Source: Verrucomicrobiia bacterium
GTDB lineage: Bacteria > Verrucomicrobiota > Verrucomicrobiia > Limisphaerales > CAIMTB01
Direction of reading: 5' to 3'
NCBI GenBank assembly: GCA_019634625.1
Contig: JAHCBA010000001.1
Span: 62,001 to 126,000, forward strand
Length of the DNA: 64,000 nucleotides
Shown: positions 18,001 through 26,215 of the stretch, in pieces
Layout: the number at the start of each line of letters is the position of its first letter
Numbering within the stretch: the first letter of the stretch is position 1
The notes under the pieces: generated by a model
What the model was told of the DNA's origin: nothing
Seen by the model: the letters and a program-made list of their open reading frames with translations, nothing else
The model's database searches: none
Made by a program: the position numbers and the translations under genes

Positions 18001-19840
18001 GCGCCGGAATCCGCTGCCAGGCCGTCTCCGGGGAATCGCTGGATTCCCAGACCAGACTCCCACCCTTCTTCAGCCCCTCGAGCGGATTGGTGTGGGTGAA
18101 GGCCTTGGGATCGCAGCACAGCACCACGTCCACGTGGTTCAGCTCGCAGTTCACCCGCACCCGCTCGGGCGCAACCACCAGGTAGTAGTTGGTCGGGGCC
18201 CCCTTCTTCTCCGAGCCGTACTTCGGGTTGGCCATGACGTGGAGTTCGTCCTGACTCCGGCTGCCGGCGCCGCCCGACGCCGACCGCTCGGCGATGAACT
18301 GCCCGAGGTCGCCAATGATCGACCCGAGGTTCTTTCCCGTCGTGATCATCCCCCAGCCGCCAATCGAATGGAACCGCACCGCAATGGCCCCCTGCGGCAG
18401 AAGCGACGGCGTATCCTTGCTGATCACCGCCGCGGCGTGGTCCACGCCCAGCACCATGTAGGTCTCCCCCTCCGCCGCACCCCGCCCATCCCGGCGCCGC
18501 GTCTGGCCCGTGGCGAATTCGTAGGCGCCCAGAATGTGTTCCGGACGGAAATCCCGGGAACCGATGCCATAGGCACCGCGAAACAACCGGGGCGTCTCCT
18601 CCGGCGTCAAGGCCGGCAGCGGCCCGCCAAACCGCGCCGCCTCGAGCGCCTTGCCCAGCGCCGTCCGGATGTCCCGCGCCAGGGGGTTGTCGCCCGCCAT
18701 CCCCTCGTCCGTGCGCTCGAGCACAATGACCGACTTCTTGCCCCGCAACGCTTCGATGATCGCTGCCTCCGGGAAGGGCCGGATGACATTCACGTGGATC
18801 GATCCGACCCGGGCATTGCGCTGGCCCCGCAGATAGTCGCAGGCGGCCTCGATGTTCTCCGCCGCGCAACCGAGGGACACAAACACCGTGTCGGCGTCCT
18901 CGGTCCGGTACTCGGTGAGGAAATGGTAATGCCGCCCGGTCAGACGCCCGAATTCGGCGTACGCCTGTTCCAGCATGCCGAGAATCGGTTCGTTGAAGTG
19001 GTTCCGACGGGCCACCACCCCGTTCATGTGATGCTCCTGGTTCTGAACCGGCCCGAGCAGGATCGGATTGCGTGGATCCATCATCTGCGGAACCCGCCGA
19101 CGCCGCTCGCCAAACAACTCCCGCTGCGCCGGGGTGGGGCTCTCGATCAGGTCGTCCGGCGCCCCGAGAAACTCCCGCAGCAGCTCCGCTTCCGGTGCCA
19201 GATAGGTCCGCTCGGAATGCGTGGTCAGCATGCCGTCCTGGATGTTCATGCCCGGATTCAACGACAGCTCGTTGACCTTGCGCAGGATGATCGCCTGGTC
19301 GGCCGCCTGCTGGGCGTCCCGCGCCATCAACATCGTCCATCCCGTGTCCAGCGCGGCGTAGAAGTCGTCATGGCCGCAATGGACGTTGAGCGCGTGCTTG
19401 GTCAGCGCCCGTGCCCCAACCTCGAGGACCATCGTCGAAAGCTTCCCGGGCGCGTGGTAGTACTGCTCCATCGCGTACACGATCCCCTGCCCCGAGGTGA
19501 AGTTCACCGTGCGCCGCCCGGTCACCGAGTACGCCGTCGCTCCCCCCTGCGCCGCATGCTCGCCCTCCGCCTCGACCGCCACCTTCGGATGGCCCCAGAC
19601 GTTCAATTCCCCCTGCGCGTAGGACTGCTGATAAATCTCCCCCCCTTCGGTGGAGGGAGTGATCGGATAGAAGACGCCCCCCTCCGTGATGCGCGTCTCG
19701 ACCCACTGGGCCACCAGGTAGTTCCCGTTGCAGGTGACCCGGATCCCGGGGTACGGCGCCGGATGCCCCTTGGCGGACTTCGACGGCGCTCCTTCAGGGA
19801 CAGATACGATTTCGGGCATCGACTCGGCTGGAGGGGTCAT
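15077..19840 (-). CDS. nifJ: Pyruvate:ferredoxin (flavodoxin) oxidoreductase, extended form
   Basis: A single-chain 1587-aa enzyme that converts pyruvate and CoA to acetyl-CoA and CO2 and passes electrons to ferredoxin or flavodoxin. Domain order: N-terminal POR domain (GIRVTCNGNYLVAQWV, YPITPSTEG), the gamma-type domain at about residues 480-690 (VRFHSIGGWGMITTGKNL), an eight-cysteine ferredoxin domain (CTQCMECITACPD near 815, CKGCGECVQVCGD near 948), then the thiamine diphosphate domain (GDGACAGCGEKS near 1030, GDGAIGDIGFQN, YSNTGGQNSD). Ordinary NifJ/PFOR is about 1180 residues; the extra length includes a helical insert of about 75 residues between the two cluster motifs and more in the C-terminal domain. 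All cofactor motifs are intact, so it is probably active. infA lies upstream on the same strand, 148 bp away. Confidence 0.9.
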   Translation of the reverse strand: MTPPAESMPEIVSVPEGAPSKSAKGHPAPYPGIRVTCNGNYLVAQWVETRITEGGVFYPITPSTEGGEIYQQSYAQGELNVWGHPKVAVEAEGEHAAQGGATAYSVTGRRTVNFTSGQGIVYAMEQYYHAPGKLSTMVLEVGARALTKHALNVHCGHDDFYAALDTGWTMLMARDAQQAADQAIILRKVNELSLNPGMNIQDGMLTTHSERTYLAPEAELLREFLGAPDDLIESPTPAQRELFGERRRRVPQMMDPRNPILLGPVQNQEHHMNGVVARRNHFNEPILGMLEQAYAEFGRLTGRHYHFLTEYRTEDADTVFVSLGCAAENIEAACDYLRGQRNARVGSIHVNVIRPFPEAAIIEALRGKKSVIVLERTDEGMAGDNPLARDIRTALGKALEAARFGGPLPALTPEETPRLFRGAYGIGSRDFRPEHILGAYEFATGQTRRRDGRGAAEGETYMVLGVDHAAAVISKDTPSLLPQGAIAVRFHSIGGWGMITTGKNLGSIIGDLGQFIAERSASGGAGSRSQDELHVMANPKYGSEKKGAPTNYYLVVAPERVRVNCELNHVDVVLCCDPKAFTHTNPLEGLKKGGSLVWESSDSPETAWQRIPAQHRRFVRENGIRVFILPGFDIAREATQQAELQLRMQGNSFLGAFFRVSSFLRDFDISEEQFHSVVRHQYEKKFGRFGEAVVASNMTVMNGGFSRVQEIRYGEIEDPDRSSMRNAPLRPIEAPELPPTAGCGDATGGVARPAGQTRAPFQTLAKFDSEFRAGLGYHQPSGALASLAVMGAGTGATQSKYVARRETPVYIAENCTQCMECITACPDTALPNTAQEVATVLRTAAIHYVRDPAERRKLVEALPALEERARARMNEAVRKREKVPFKDIVADEAGRLTGMSEEARGQFLGILEQLPLAYSNVPAIYRSVEQKKAGSGGLFAIFVSDLCKGCGECVQVCGDHDALRMTRETEELNAQLTTAQIFSRLLPDTPQKYLGLYNDSEPEKSREAALRNHLMVRRNYEALVSGDGACAGCGEKSVLRACTSVTEAYLRPIYHRKADRLRGKADRLEQEGVERLASLKARDAAGYERLRTLFAHIVIGLGGESAEDTATRIAAYEARHGTIADTEIVGGLAAVLRQDAFDHKNLQAIDGRPAQGMSVMMMGASTGCNTVYGSTPPSNPHPYPWMNSLFQDGATISWLMAESVILAHARRSVVPERIADALLDRTEGSLTEAEAFTLTHLDDTLMTEQEVRELPKVWVIGGDGAIGDIGFQNVSKVMLQNRPNVKILMLDTQVYSNTGGQNSDSSTMLGGYDMNQFGVASQGKLIEKKNVAEAFTAGHGSPFVAQVSMANAAKLYKAMLDGVEYRGTAFFQCYTTCQPEHGVGDNMSADQARLVRDARGMPEFVFNPRKGETSQEAFDLRGNPALDRDWWRTRFARSGEEYDMTVAHWAVTEGRFRKHVKAIREEEATNLVPFVDQLWLITQDDIVHRRVFDPNHRSHVPNFGTYIRAEVDGKLKCFAVSRQMVLFGVERRKAWRMLQSRAGVTNKDYLAQKALLARIDAGEVSVEDARRNPAELAAASLAQANGG

Positions 19841-19921
19841 GAGGCTGGGGGGTACAGGTTGTCCACGACGTCACCACGGGCACTGTGGTTTGGCAAACGT
19901 GTTCACGAACCGTATCAGTCC

Positions 19922-19971
19922 AGCTTCCCACGACAACCCCGAAGCGTGCGTCCGCCCACGCTGGGGAAGCT
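19922..19971 (-). terminator. Possible hairpin between infA and the PFOR gene
   Basis: Inverted repeat AGCTTCCC (19922-19929) with GGGGAAGCT (19963-19971), enclosing a second stem GCGTG/CACGC. It lies just after infA and before the PFOR gene on the minus strand. There is no T-run, so it may be a factor-dependent terminator, a leader structure for the large gene, or chance. Confidence 0.3.
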
Positions 19972-19988
19972 CGAAACGCCCACCCCGC

Positions 19989-20201
19989 TCAACCCACCCG
20001 CCAGACAATCCGGGCCTTGCCCAGATCGTACGGAGACATCTCCATCCGGACCCGGTCCCCCGTGGTCAGGCGCACCCAGCGCTTGCGCATCTTCCCCGAG
20101 ATCACCGCCAGGACCTCGTGGTTGTTGTCCAACTGCACCCGGAACATGGTCCCGGGCAGAACCGTCGTGATCTTCCCTTCAACTGTGATGTGATCTTCCA
20201 T
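19989..20201 (-). CDS. infA: Translation initiation factor IF-1
   Basis: A 70-aa S1-fold (OB) protein, normal length for IF-1, which binds the ribosomal A site during initiation. It starts MEDHITVEGKITTVLPGTMF and has the hallmark segments FRVQLDNNHEVLAVISGKMR and RLTTGDRVRMEMSPYDL, ending KARIVWRV. The ATG at 20201 gives the canonical N-terminus; the longer open frame upstream has no homologous content. It is not next to ribosomal protein genes here, and its upstream neighbour is the RRM gene. Confidence 0.95.
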   Translation of the reverse strand: MEDHITVEGKITTVLPGTMFRVQLDNNHEVLAVISGKMRKRWVRLTTGDRVRMEMSPYDLGKARIVWRVG

Positions 20202-20383
20202 AGAAAACTCGCTCTGACCCGCATCCTCGCACGCCCGGCACCGCAACAACAATCTCCCGTTTCGCAAAGACTTTCCAAGGCATCCCCGCGAGATCGGCAA
20301 ACCGGACGGTCCCCGTGAAGTCCTGCCCCGCCTTCCACCCCGGAACCGGCATCGCCACGCTCACGATGACCGGGCACAACAAG

Positions 20384-20416
20384 GGGAGACCCAGCCGCCA
20401 ATCGGCCGGGTCTCCC
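20384..20416 (-). terminator. Strong hairpin after the RRM gene
   Basis: A perfect 9-bp stem, GGGAGACCC (20384-20392) with GGGTCTCCC (20408-20416), extended by an inner GCCG/CGGC stem with loop CCAAT. It is 31 bp after the stop of the minus-strand RRM gene. The following minus-strand bases (CCTTGTTGTG) are only moderately T-rich, so it is a likely but imperfect intrinsic terminator. Confidence 0.55.
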
Positions 20417-20446
20417 TCGAATCCAACAACGGGATGCTTGGGACGC

Positions 20447-20797
20447 TTAGTAACGGCCGCGCCCGCCGCCGCCGCCGCCACGGCCACCGCCGCCGCCGCC
20501 GTAACCGCCACGGCCACCACCACCGCCACCACCACCCGAGGGACGCTCCTCCCGCGGACGGGCGATGTTCACCGTCAGCGGACGGCCGTCCAGGGACGCT
20601 CCGTTCATCGCGTCGATGGCGCGCTGCGCCTCGTCAGGCGAACTCATGGTCACAAAACCAAACCCCCGGGGACGACCCGTTTCACGATCCACCATCAGGT
20701 TCGCCTCGACGACCGTCCCGTGCGCCGCAAAGGCGTCGTGGAGGTCATTCTCAGTCGTGTTGAAGGAGAGATTCCCCACGTACAATTTGTTGTTCAT
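20447..20797 (-). CDS. Glycine-rich RNA-binding protein with one RRM
   Basis: A 116-aa protein. The single RNA-recognition motif covers residues 1-82, with RNP2 LYVGNLSF (residues 5-12) and RNP1 RGFGFVTM (about 44-51). The C-terminus is almost pure glycine, arginine and tyrosine (GGGRGGYGGGGGG style), as in cold-inducible RNA-binding proteins of cyanobacteria and of this phylum. Such proteins bind RNA in the cytoplasm and often act in cold or stress adaptation. The start MNNKLYVGNL is canonical. The glycine codons make the 3' end a low-complexity (GCC)n-like tract on the plus strand. A hairpin terminator follows. Confidence 0.92.
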   Translation of the reverse strand: MNNKLYVGNLSFNTTENDLHDAFAAHGTVVEANLMVDRETGRPRGFGFVTMSSPDEAQRAIDAMNGASLDGRPLTVNIARPREERPSGGGGGGGGRGGYGGGGGGRGGGGGGRGRY

Positions 20798-20990
20798 AAC
20801 GATCTAAACCGCCGCCCAGCGCAACCGACCTTACCAGACTGTTCCCGACCACCGGGTTTCGAATCATCACTGAACAACGTTCACCTGAAGATCTACCAGA
20901 CCGTGGAAGCGACATGCAGCCGAATCGGCGGGGAAAGAATGCCGATCCAGTGTCCCCATGCAATGCTTTTTTCGGACATTCTGCAGCCCC
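20798..20990. other. Intergenic stretch upstream of the RRM gene
   Basis: About 190 bp with no gene or recognisable motif. It is moderately AT-rich (for example TGCTTTTTTCGGACATT at the right end) and must hold the promoter and possible cold-responsive leader of the RRM gene. It ends at repeat family A copy 3. Confidence 0.4.
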
Positions 20991-21147
20991 GCATTCCGGA
21001 GGGGTGGGGAGTGGTGCGGGCTTCGCAAAGCGCGGCATCCGAGGGCCGGATTCCACGAGGCCCCAACGGTTTGGCGCCCTGGGTTGTGAACTCGCGGATC
21101 TCGTCCCCCCGATTCGCTGCCTCCTCACCCACCCTCCGGCGACGCAC
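20991..21147 (-). repeat. Interspersed hairpin repeat family A, copy 3 (about 157 bp)
   Basis: Bounded by GCATTCCGGAGGGGTGGGGA on the left and a more diverged right end. On the minus strand it reads GGGGGGACGAGATCCGCGAG, a diverged version of the family core. It lies between the SpoIIE phosphatase gene and the RRM gene. Confidence 0.75.
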
Positions 21148-21174
21148 CGTGGAAGCCCCATGACCGTCGGCCCC

Positions 21175-22731
21175 TCAGGATCGCGCCATCGCCTTCACGA
21201 CGACCACCGTCAGATCGTCGTCAATCGGCTCCGGACCCGCATACCGGCCCGCCGCCTCGCACAACGCACGCACAATCTCCGCAGCCGGCCGCTCCGCATG
21301 CGCCCGCACCACGTCCAGCATCCGTTCCAATCCGAAATCGCCCTCGGCTTCGAAGCCGTTCGCCGTGGGATGCGCCTCCAGGATGCCGTCGGTGTACAAC
21401 ACCAGAATCTCCCCGGGCATCATCCGGATCGGCTGGACGGAACGGTGGGCCGCTCCCATCCCGAAACCCAACGGTCCCCCCGTGCGCCGGAGTTCGCTGC
21501 GAACACGCCCTCCGGCATCCAGCAACAGCGCCGGCGGATGCCCCGCGCTGGCATGCACCAGCGTCCCCGTCGCCGGGTCCAACCGGATCAGCACCAGGGT
21601 CACGTAATACTCCCCCTGGACATCCTCGGAGATCACCCGGTTGACCCGCGACACCAGCTCGGCCGGGTCGGAACAGTGATGGGCCACGCCGCGCAACAAG
21701 CCCCGCGTCTCAACCATCAGCAGACTCGGCCCCAACCCATGGCCGCTGACGTCTGCCACCACCAACCCGACCTGTCCGTCCGGCATCGTCAGGAAATCGT
21801 AGTAATCCCCCCCGGTCGCATCGGCCGGCACCGAAATCCCGGCAATGTCGAATCCCGGAACGACCGGCGCCTCCCGGGGAAAGAGCCGTTGCTGGATCTC
21901 CCGCGCGGCCCGCATCTGCTCCTCGCGCGCCAGCAGCGCGGTTTCGTTGCGCCGCTTCTCCGTGATGTCCCGGGCGAACAGCACGATCCAACGCCGCTCC
22001 GGCAGTTCCAGGCGGCTCGAGGTCACCTCCAACAACAGCACGAGTCCGCCGGAACCCAGGGCCGGACCCTCCACCGGGACCTGTCCCGCCCCGCTGCCGT
22101 CCCCCTGTCCCACCGAGGCCAGCGCCCGCTGCAGTCCCCCGCCACCCTCCGGTTCCAAGGACCGGATGGTCCGCCCGGCCAGTTCGTCGGCGCGCACCCC
22201 GAACATCCGTTCCGCGGCCGGATTGGCAAAGGCGATGGCGCCCGACTCGTCGCAGACAAGCACCCCGTCCGGCGAGGTCTCCCAAAGACTGCGATACCGC
22301 AGTTCGCTCTCCCGCAACCGGCGCTCCGCCTCCCGCCGCGCCCGCCGCTCGACCGCCTCCCGCAGTTCCCGTTCCACGGCAGGCAGCAGGCGGGCCGTCT
22401 GCCCTTTCATAACGTAGTCATGGGCCCCGGCCTTCATCGCCGCCACCGCGACATCCTCCCCGATGCCCCCCGACACAATGATGAACGGAATGTCGAGCCC
22501 CTTGCCCTGGAGCAGTCGCAACGCCTCCGAGGCGTTGAACGACGGCATGTTGTAATCCGCCAGGATGATGTCCCACCCCTCGCCCGCCAGCGCCTCCTCC
22601 ATCGCGTCCGCCGTCTCGATCCGCCTCGAATGCACCTCGTAGCCGGCCGCCTTCAACGCCTGCACCATCACCCGCGCATCGAATTCGGAGTCCTCCAGGA
22701 TCAGGGCGCGAAGCGGAACGCGGGTGCTCAT
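21175..22731 (-). CDS. Response regulator with PAS and SpoIIE-type PP2C phosphatase domains
   Basis: A 518-aa signalling protein. Receiver domain at residues 1-125: acidic pair E13-D14, phosphoacceptor D59 (ILADYNMPS), S87 and K109 (YVMKG). PAS domain at about 140-255 (YRSLWETSPDGVLVCDESG, FANPAAERMFG). A linker helix AREIQQRLFPREAP leads into the SpoIIE/RsbU phosphatase (PADATGGDYYDF near 310, VVADVSGHGLGPSLLM, YTDGILEA, DDDLTVVVVK). In the RsbU/RssB-like scheme the phosphatase dephosphorylates an anti-sigma antagonist when the receiver is phosphorylated. No kinase or antagonist gene is adjacent, so its partner is elsewhere. It is followed by the PVC heme-binding gene further upstream on the same strand (gap 64 bp), which may share control. 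Confidence 0.9.
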   Translation of the reverse strand: MSTRVPLRALILEDSEFDARVMVQALKAAGYEVHSRRIETADAMEEALAGEGWDIILADYNMPSFNASEALRLLQGKGLDIPFIIVSGGIGEDVAVAAMKAGAHDYVMKGQTARLLPAVERELREAVERRARREAERRLRESELRYRSLWETSPDGVLVCDESGAIAFANPAAERMFGVRADELAGRTIRSLEPEGGGGLQRALASVGQGDGSGAGQVPVEGPALGSGGLVLLLEVTSSRLELPERRWIVLFARDITEKRRNETALLAREEQMRAAREIQQRLFPREAPVVPGFDIAGISVPADATGGDYYDFLTMPDGQVGLVVADVSGHGLGPSLLMVETRGLLRGVAHHCSDPAELVSRVNRVISEDVQGEYYVTLVLIRLDPATGTLVHASAGHPPALLLDAGGRVRSELRRTGGPLGFGMGAAHRSVQPIRMMPGEILVLYTDGILEAHPTANGFEAEGDFGLERMLDVVRAHAERPAAEIVRALCEAAGRYAGPEPIDDDLTVVVVKAMARS

Positions 22732-22795
22732 GACACATGCGGCCCGTCCGGTGCCGCCCCGACAGGCTGCCGTTCCCCATACCCCGCCGTCAAAT

Positions 22796-25700
22796 TCAGG
22801 GATGACTCCGGCTGCTGGCCAGGTACTCGAAAAGATCGATCAGGTCCTGGTCCGGCAGTTCCTCGAATCCCGAGGGCATGATCGACAGCGGCGACGCCTC
22901 AAGGGACCTGATGTCCGCACGCTGGATGACGTGCTTCTGATTGGCCAGATCCAGAATCTCAATCGTGGTCCGGCTCTCGGAATCCAGCCGCCCGGAAACC
23001 GATTCGTCGTCCCGCGTGGTCACCGTCCATAGCCGGTAGTTCGCCTCCACCGACCGGTTCGGATCAATGATGTCCAGGTAGAACTCGGCCTTCGGTCGCT
23101 CGCCAATCCCGGTGAGGTCAGGTCCGATCGGAACCCCTTCCCCGTCCATGACGTGACACACGGCGCAGTTCTGGACGTACACCCGCTTCCCGTTGACCAC
23201 GTCGCCGGACTTCTCGGTGAGGGGCCGGATCCGGTCCAGATGGACCTGCATGTCGGTGATGGACGGCGCCTGATCGAGCGAACGTGCCAGTTGGCCAATC
23301 TCCCGGTTCCGGCTCCGGCGCAGCAGACCCCACACCTCCGCCGGCACGTCCGACCGCACCAACCGGCCCTCCTCCACCCGCCGCAGCAGCGCCAGCGTCC
23401 AGTCCGGGCGGCGGGTCAGGGTGAGGACGACCGCCCGCCGCGACGCCGGAGTCAGTCCCTCCCACACCCCCAGCAGGCTTCCCGCCGCCGCCTCGAGACG
23501 GCTGAGTCCCGCCGCGCGGATGAACTCGGTGGCCAGTTCGGGCGAGGTCCTCGGATCGATCTGCCGGACGATCGTCTGCAACGACGTCTCCGTGTCCTCG
23601 ATGCCGATGAGTTGGGTGGCCGATCGCACCCGCTCCGCATCCGTCAGCGCCGGGTTCCCGAGACGCGCCGTCAACTCCCGGGCCAGCGCCGCGATTTGCG
23701 GTGCGAAGAGGTCGCGGCGCTGCCACGCCTCGGCCAGGGCCAGAAACGCAGGCCCGGCGTCTTCGGGAAGCGCGTTCATCAGCGCCACCAGCATCCGTTC
23801 CTGCTCGGGGGTGAACGTGGGGAGATCGTTCCGCGGCCACTGGGCGGCAAATCCCTCGAACACCGGGATCGACACCGCAACCGACGCCGTCCGGGCGGCC
23901 TCCAGATACGGCTGGATCCTTGCCCAGCCGGCGCTGGCAGCGTGGTGCCCGGCAATGCGCCGGACTGCCTCCGCCGCGTTTCCAGGCAGCGCGGCCGTGC
24001 CCGACCCGGTCGCCATGGCCGCCCTCAGAAAGCCCGCGGCATGACGCGCCCCGGCGGCCGTCGCGCCGTCGTTCAACCACTTGTCACCCGCCAGCGCCTC
24101 CGTGTTCAGGGCGGCGAACACAGCCGCCCCGGCCGCCTCCGAGGGTGGCATCTCCGCCAGCGCCAGCAGCGTCGCCAACCGCACCTGCCCGTCCGCATCC
24201 CCGAGCACTCCCGAAGCAAGCAGAGCCTCGCGCCCGGCCTCATGCCGGGGCAGGACCGCGGCCGCATTGCGCCGGACCCCTGCCGCCGGGTGCCGAAGGG
24301 CGGAGACCCCCGTCCGGAACGCCTCGGACCCCGGATCGTCGAGGGCCCCCAGGCCGGCCAGCGTCCAGAGCGCGTGGTTGGCGGCGGCGTTCAGGCCGAT
24401 CGAATCGGTCCCACGGTCCCGAACCAGAGCGAGCAATCCAGGAACGACATCGTGCCGGCCGCGTTCGACCAGCAGCCGCTGGGCGTGGTTCCGCCACAAC
24501 AGATTCCCGTTCCCCAGGGTGGCGACGAGATCCGCCGGCGAGGCCCGGTCGAGTCGGGGGGGCTGCGACGTGGGCTTCGAATCGCGATGCACCACGCGAT
24601 AGATGCGACCGTGGGTCTTGTCCCGGAGGCTCGTCTCGTAGGCGTTGCCCTTGCCGTTCTCGAATCCCTCGGGAACCGGGTTGTGCTGGATGATGTAGTT
24701 GTACCAGTCGCTCACCCACAACGCCCCGTCGGGCCCCACCTCCGCCATCACCGGCGAGGCCCACTCGTCATCCGAGGCCACAAAAGACTTCAGATTCCGG
24801 GCCACGAAATCCGCCCCCCGCGGCTCGATGCCAAACTGGCCGATCAGGTGGCCGGTCGGTTCGCAGACGAAACCCACCCGGTTCCAGTACTCCATGGGAA
24901 AGCTCCGGGCCGTGTAGATGGCGGCCCCCGCCCCCGCGGTGTAGCGCCCATGCCAGTCCACCTGACGCACCTTGGTGGTGATCGGGTGGATGTCCTGGCT
25001 GTCGGCAATCGACTCCACCCGGCTCACCGACCAGCCCTGCACCGCCTCGTAGTAGCGGTTGGCAATCGGCATGTACATGTACGCGTTCCCGTTCGCCGTG
25101 GAGCCAAAGGCGATCCCGTTCTCGTCGAAGGCCAGCCCCCAGGTGTTGTTGTTGCTCGACCGGATGAACTCCATCGCCGAACCGCCCGGCCGGAATCGGA
25201 AAAATCCCTGCCCGAATCGATGCTCCCGCCCGCCAACGCTCCCGCGGAAGCCCGAGTACCCCACCACCCCCCACATCCACCCGTCGGGTCCCATCCGCAG
25301 GTTGCTCGCCGTCGCATGGGTGTCGCTCATGTTCCACCCCTCAAACAGGACCTTCCTGGAATCCGCCCGGTCATCCCCATTCGTGTCCCGAAGCAGCACG
25401 GTCTCCCCGGAGTGAATCACAATGATCCCCCCTTCGGCGAAGGCGAATGTCGTGGGAATGCTCAGCCGGTCCGCAAACACCGTGAACCGGTCCGCACGCC
25501 CGTCGCCATCCGTGTCCTCGGCGATCGTAATCCGGTCCCGCCCCTCACCCGGCGGCTGCAGTTCGTTCGGATAATCCCGCGTCTCGGCAATCCACAAACG
25601 ACCCCGCTCGTCCCACGCGAAACAGATCGGTTTGAAGATGTCCGGCTCATGCGCAAAGAGGGTCATCTCGAAGCCTTCCGGCACGACGTACCGCCGCGCG

Positions 25701-26014
25701 GAATCCCCGGGCGTAAGGGGCTTCTGCATGACGGTGATCGCCTCGCCCTGCACCCCCCACCGTTCCCCCGGTATGTAGTTCGGCAGCCGGTCGGGTGCCG
25801 GGATGGTCTCCAACGGTGGCAACCCCGCCTTGGGACTCGTCGGGGTGGGCGGCAGCCGGAAGCCCGTCCGTGGATCTCCGCCGGCGGCGGACAGAACCCC
25901 CAAAACCATCCAGCCGCCGGCCAGGGCCAGGGCCAGCGGACGGCGGTCGCGGAGACGGCGGTCGCGGATCGACTTCGCGGACAACGTTGGAAAGGCGGCA
26001 AAAGACATGGGCAT
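22796..26014 (-). CDS. PVC-type heme-binding CxxCH protein with propeller and HEAT-like repeats
   Basis: A 1072-aa exported protein with a hydrophobic signal segment at about residues 26-45. The large N-terminal part is a membrane-bound-dehydrogenase-type beta-propeller (YVVPEGFEMTLFAHEPDI, FAWDERGRLWIAETRDYPNE), the pattern of TIGR02604. The middle is alanine-rich and helical, probably HEAT-like repeats. The C-terminal cytochrome-like domain has CAVCHVMDGEGVPIGPDL near residue 949, the TIGR02603 putative heme-binding domain. Such proteins are expanded in Planctomycetes and Verrucomicrobia and are thought to oxidise sugars or other substrates in the periplasm; the substrate is unknown. Start at 26014 or, two codons later, 26008. 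The sensor kinase gene is divergent, 201 bp away. Confidence 0.9.
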   Translation of the reverse strand: MPMSFAAFPTLSAKSIRDRRLRDRRPLALALAGGWMVLGVLSAAGGDPRTGFRLPPTPTSPKAGLPPLETIPAPDRLPNYIPGERWGVQGEAITVMQKPLTPGDSARRYVVPEGFEMTLFAHEPDIFKPICFAWDERGRLWIAETRDYPNELQPPGEGRDRITIAEDTDGDGRADRFTVFADRLSIPTTFAFAEGGIIVIHSGETVLLRDTNGDDRADSRKVLFEGWNMSDTHATASNLRMGPDGWMWGVVGYSGFRGSVGGREHRFGQGFFRFRPGGSAMEFIRSSNNNTWGLAFDENGIAFGSTANGNAYMYMPIANRYYEAVQGWSVSRVESIADSQDIHPITTKVRQVDWHGRYTAGAGAAIYTARSFPMEYWNRVGFVCEPTGHLIGQFGIEPRGADFVARNLKSFVASDDEWASPVMAEVGPDGALWVSDWYNYIIQHNPVPEGFENGKGNAYETSLRDKTHGRIYRVVHRDSKPTSQPPRLDRASPADLVATLGNGNLLWRNHAQRLLVERGRHDVVPGLLALVRDRGTDSIGLNAAANHALWTLAGLGALDDPGSEAFRTGVSALRHPAAGVRRNAAAVLPRHEAGREALLASGVLGDADGQVRLATLLALAEMPPSEAAGAAVFAALNTEALAGDKWLNDGATAAGARHAAGFLRAAMATGSGTAALPGNAAEAVRRIAGHHAASAGWARIQPYLEAARTASVAVSIPVFEGFAAQWPRNDLPTFTPEQERMLVALMNALPEDAGPAFLALAEAWQRRDLFAPQIAALARELTARLGNPALTDAERVRSATQLIGIEDTETSLQTIVRQIDPRTSPELATEFIRAAGLSRLEAAAGSLLGVWEGLTPASRRAVVLTLTRRPDWTLALLRRVEEGRLVRSDVPAEVWGLLRRSRNREIGQLARSLDQAPSITDMQVHLDRIRPLTEKSGDVVNGKRVYVQNCAVCHVMDGEGVPIGPDLTGIGERPKAEFYLDIIDPNRSVEANYRLWTVTTRDDESVSGRLDSESRTTIEILDLANQKHVIQRADIRSLEASPLSIMPSGFEELPDQDLIDLFEYLASSRSHP

Positions 26015-26215
26015 CAGTGTCGGGTCGGCGTGGTTGGATCGGATGACGCACTCTCCTACCGGATGGCGGCACGGAAGGCGAGCATGGAGACATTCGGCAG
26101 TTCGATGGATGCATGCCGAAGGTTCCGGCTTGCGATGCCGTGTGGACTGCGTCGTCATCGCTGGTCTTGGATGCTCCACCCGAGTCCTGCTCCGACGCCC
26201 CGCCTCCCCCTCCCC

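Noticed and set aside
23153-26215. Upstream in-frame extension of the sensor kinase gene by about 1000 codons
   Set aside because: It is antisense to the PVC heme-binding gene, rich in R and P, and the signal peptide only appears from 26216.
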